Source of the DNA: Streptomyces rochei
Lineage (GTDB): Bacteria > Actinomycetota > Actinomycetes > Streptomycetales > Streptomycetaceae
Assembly (NCBI GenBank): GCA_002155895.1
Contig: MUMD01000165.1
Span: 1 to 38,522 of the forward strand
DNA: 38,522 bases
Direction: 5' to 3'
The notes beneath the pieces are model-generated. The model did not search any database. It was not told the DNA's origin and worked only from the letters and a program-made list of their open reading frames with translations. The translations under genes and the position numbers were made by a program. Shown here in pieces: positions 36,898-38,522 of this stretch (the stretch's first letter is position 1; every line of letters begins with the position of its first letter).

Positions 36898-38052
36898 CTA
36901 GCCGAGCGCCTGCTGGAGGTCGGCGAGCAGGTCGTCGACGTTCTCGATGCCGACGGACAGGCGCACCAGGTCGGCGGGCACCTCCAGGGCCGAGCCGGCG
37001 GCGGAGGCGTGCGTCATGCGGCCCGGGTGCTCGATCAGCGACTCGACGCCGCCCAGGGACTCGCCGAGGGTGAACACCTGCGCGCGGTTGCAGACCTCGA
37101 CGGCCGCCTCCTCGCCGCCCTCGACGCGGAAGGACACCATGCCGCCGAACGCCTTCATCTGCTTGGCGGCGACCTCGTGGCCCGGGTGGTCCGGCAGCCC
37201 CGGGTACAGCACGCTCGTCACGCGCGCGTGCCGGGTGAGCATCTCGGCGACCTTGGTCGCGTTCTCGCTGTGCCGGTCCATGCGGACCGCGAGGGTCTTG
37301 GTGCCGCGCAGCACCAGCCAGGAGTCGAAGGGACCGGCGACCGCGCCCATCGCGTTCTGGTGGAACGCCAGCTCCTCGCCCAGCTCCTGGTCGTTCACGA
37401 TCAGCGCGCCGCCGACGACGTCCGAGTGACCGCCCATGTACTTGGTCAGGGAGTGCACGACGACGTCCGCGCCGAGCGCCAGCGGCTGCTGGAGGTACGG
37501 CGTGGCGAAGGTGTTGTCGACGACGAGCCGGGCGCCGGCGTCCCGGGCGACCTGGGAGAGGGCGGCGATGTCGGTGATGCCGAGCAGCGGGTTGGACGGC
37601 GTCTCCACCCATACGGCCTTGGTCTTCGGGGTGATCGCCGCCCGCACGGCCGCGGGGTCGCTCGAGTCGGCCACCGACCACTCCACGCCCCACCGGGTGG
37701 CGACCTTGGCGAACAGCCGGAAGGTGCCGCCGTACGCGTCGTTGGGGATGACCACGTGGTCGCCGGGGCGCAGCAGCGTGCGCAACAGGCAGTCCTCGGC
37801 CGCCAGTCCGGACGCGAACGCGAGGCCGCGACGGCCGCCCTCCAGGGCGGCGAGGTTCTCCTCCAGGGCCGTGCGCGTCGGGTTCGCGCTGCGGCTGTAC
37901 TCGTATCCGCCGCGCAGCCCGCCGACGCCGTCCTGCTTGTACGTCGACACCTGGTAGATCGGCGGGACGACCGCGCCGGTCTGCGGATCTGCGGTGTTGC
38001 CCGCGTGGATCGCGAGCGTCTCGAAGTGCTGACTGATGTGCCTGTCGCTCAT
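36898..38052 (-). CDS. metB: Cystathionine gamma-synthase
   Basis: 384 residues, fold type I PLP enzyme of the Cys/Met metabolism family. K204 in VVHSLTKYMGGHSDV binds PLP; YEYSRSANPTR holds the phosphate-contacting Tyr/Arg; D179 in VVDNTFATPYLQQP stacks on the cofactor. It joins O-succinyl- or O-acetylhomoserine with cysteine to make cystathionine for methionine. Cystathionine gamma-lyase is very similar; the assignment as synthase rests on overall likeness to actinobacterial MetB and is not certain. ATG 38052 follows a TACGCT -10-like hexamer closely, so the mRNA may be nearly leaderless. Divergent from the right-edge gene. Confidence 0.88.
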   Translation of the reverse strand: MSDRHISQHFETLAIHAGNTADPQTGAVVPPIYQVSTYKQDGVGGLRGGYEYSRSANPTRTALEENLAALEGGRRGLAFASGLAAEDCLLRTLLRPGDHVVIPNDAYGGTFRLFAKVATRWGVEWSVADSSDPAAVRAAITPKTKAVWVETPSNPLLGITDIAALSQVARDAGARLVVDNTFATPYLQQPLALGADVVVHSLTKYMGGHSDVVGGALIVNDQELGEELAFHQNAMGAVAGPFDSWLVLRGTKTLAVRMDRHSENATKVAEMLTRHARVTSVLYPGLPDHPGHEVAAKQMKAFGGMVSFRVEGGEEAAVEVCNRAQVFTLGESLGGVESLIEHPGRMTHASAAGSALEVPADLVRLSVGIENVDDLLADLQQALG

Positions 38053-38149
38053 GGAGCCCGAGCGTAGCGGCGCGGACGGCCGCGTGCGTTTTCCACAGGC
38101 CCGGGGCCCAGGTTGGCCAATTGTCGGCGCGGTCTGGTTCGCTTGAGGC

Positions 38150-38522
38150 ATGGAGATTCTCTGGGTCCTGATGGCACTGGCCATGCTGGCCGTGGTGCTG
38201 GTCCCCCTTCTGCGGCGCCGGCGGGGCGCGGTCGGCCTGGTCCCGCCCGGCCACCCCGACGCGGCGGATCCCGCGAACTACGGCTTCGCCCGCGAGGAGG
38301 AGCTGGACATCCGCATGCCCGGTCCCGACCAGGACCTGCTGGACGTCCTGGACCTGGTGCAGCGCACCCAGGACTACCGGGGGGCGCAGCAGCTGCTGGC
38401 CGGCACGGAGGCCCGGGGCGAGCGGCGCTGGCAGCGCGTGCAGGCCTTCGCGGGCGCCGCGTCGCTGGAGCTGGCGCGGCGGCCCGGCGGGGTCGGCGAG
38501 ACGCCGGGCGGGCAGTGGCTGC
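38150..38522 (+). CDS. Unidentified membrane-anchored protein, N-terminal part only
   Basis: ATG 38150 opens a frame that runs off the right edge (124 complete codons). One membrane helix at the N-terminus (MEILWVLMALAMLAVVLVPL) is followed by four Arg and a soluble region. The soluble part has acidic helices (EEELDIRMPGPDQDLLDVLD, then LVQRTQDYRGAQQLL and WQRVQAFAGAASLELARR) that suggest a helical-repeat domain. I do not recognise the family. Codon position bias supports coding. Divergent from metB across a 97-nt spacer that contains TTGGCCAA. Confidence 0.65.
   Translation, partial: MEILWVLMALAMLAVVLVPLLRRRRGAVGLVPPGHPDAADPANYGFAREEELDIRMPGPDQDLLDVLDLVQRTQDYRGAQQLLAGTEARGERRWQRVQAFAGAASLELARRPGGVGETPGGQWL

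Overview
The window reads as a chromosomal segment of a Streptomyces-type actinomycete. GC content is very high, GTG and TTG starts are common, and several genes look leaderless. A mycothiol S-conjugate amidase (mca) and a GTP-type PEP carboxykinase also fit. The housekeeping genes (pckG, mca, greA, ilvA, metB) keep an order that I remember, unchecked, from the Streptomyces core chromosome. I see no rRNA, tRNA, insertion sequence or CRISPR array.

Layout. 1-4207: tail of an unidentified gene, a terminator, pckG (minus), a haemolysin III-type membrane protein and a ubiquitin-like/Mut7-C protein. 4204-10725 (minus): four genes overlapping by 4 nt each: a processive GT2 glycosyltransferase, a GT39/ArnT-like transferase, a GT2-GtrA polyprenyl-phosphate sugar synthase and a secreted radical copper oxidase of the GlxA/galactose oxidase type. 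This looks like an envelope glycan module. 10932-12962: a DUF255 thioredoxin-fold protein.

13142-20050 (plus) looks accessory and is the most interesting part. An NrtR-like Nudix regulator with a damaged Nudix box is followed by an MTAN-type nucleosidase and a membrane protein that carry matching short motifs (NSTVGI...V..S.V) resembling bacterial amyloid signalling motifs. A four-helix membrane protein follows. Next come a VapBC-type toxin-antitoxin pair and a RAMA-CBS protein whose C-terminus has an RNxxxH (HEPN-like) motif. I infer a small defence or conflict island.

20153-25600 (minus): purine breakdown, with a guanine deaminase-like gene and xdhABC. Upstream of xdhA lie a well-initiated 25-codon ORF ending in Cys and a hairpin with a T-rich tail, which may form an attenuator. 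26132-29344 (plus): a large NB-ARC/TPR protein with an Arg in place of the P-loop Lys and a hydrophobic N-terminal segment.

29414-38522: a small membrane protein, mca, a DUF4307 protein, greA, a DrrAB-like ABC exporter with an exact inverted repeat upstream, a GTGGT-rich tandem repeat, ilvA, a MarR regulator, a sigma-like gene with a small membrane partner, metB, and the start of an unidentified membrane-anchored protein cut by the window edge.
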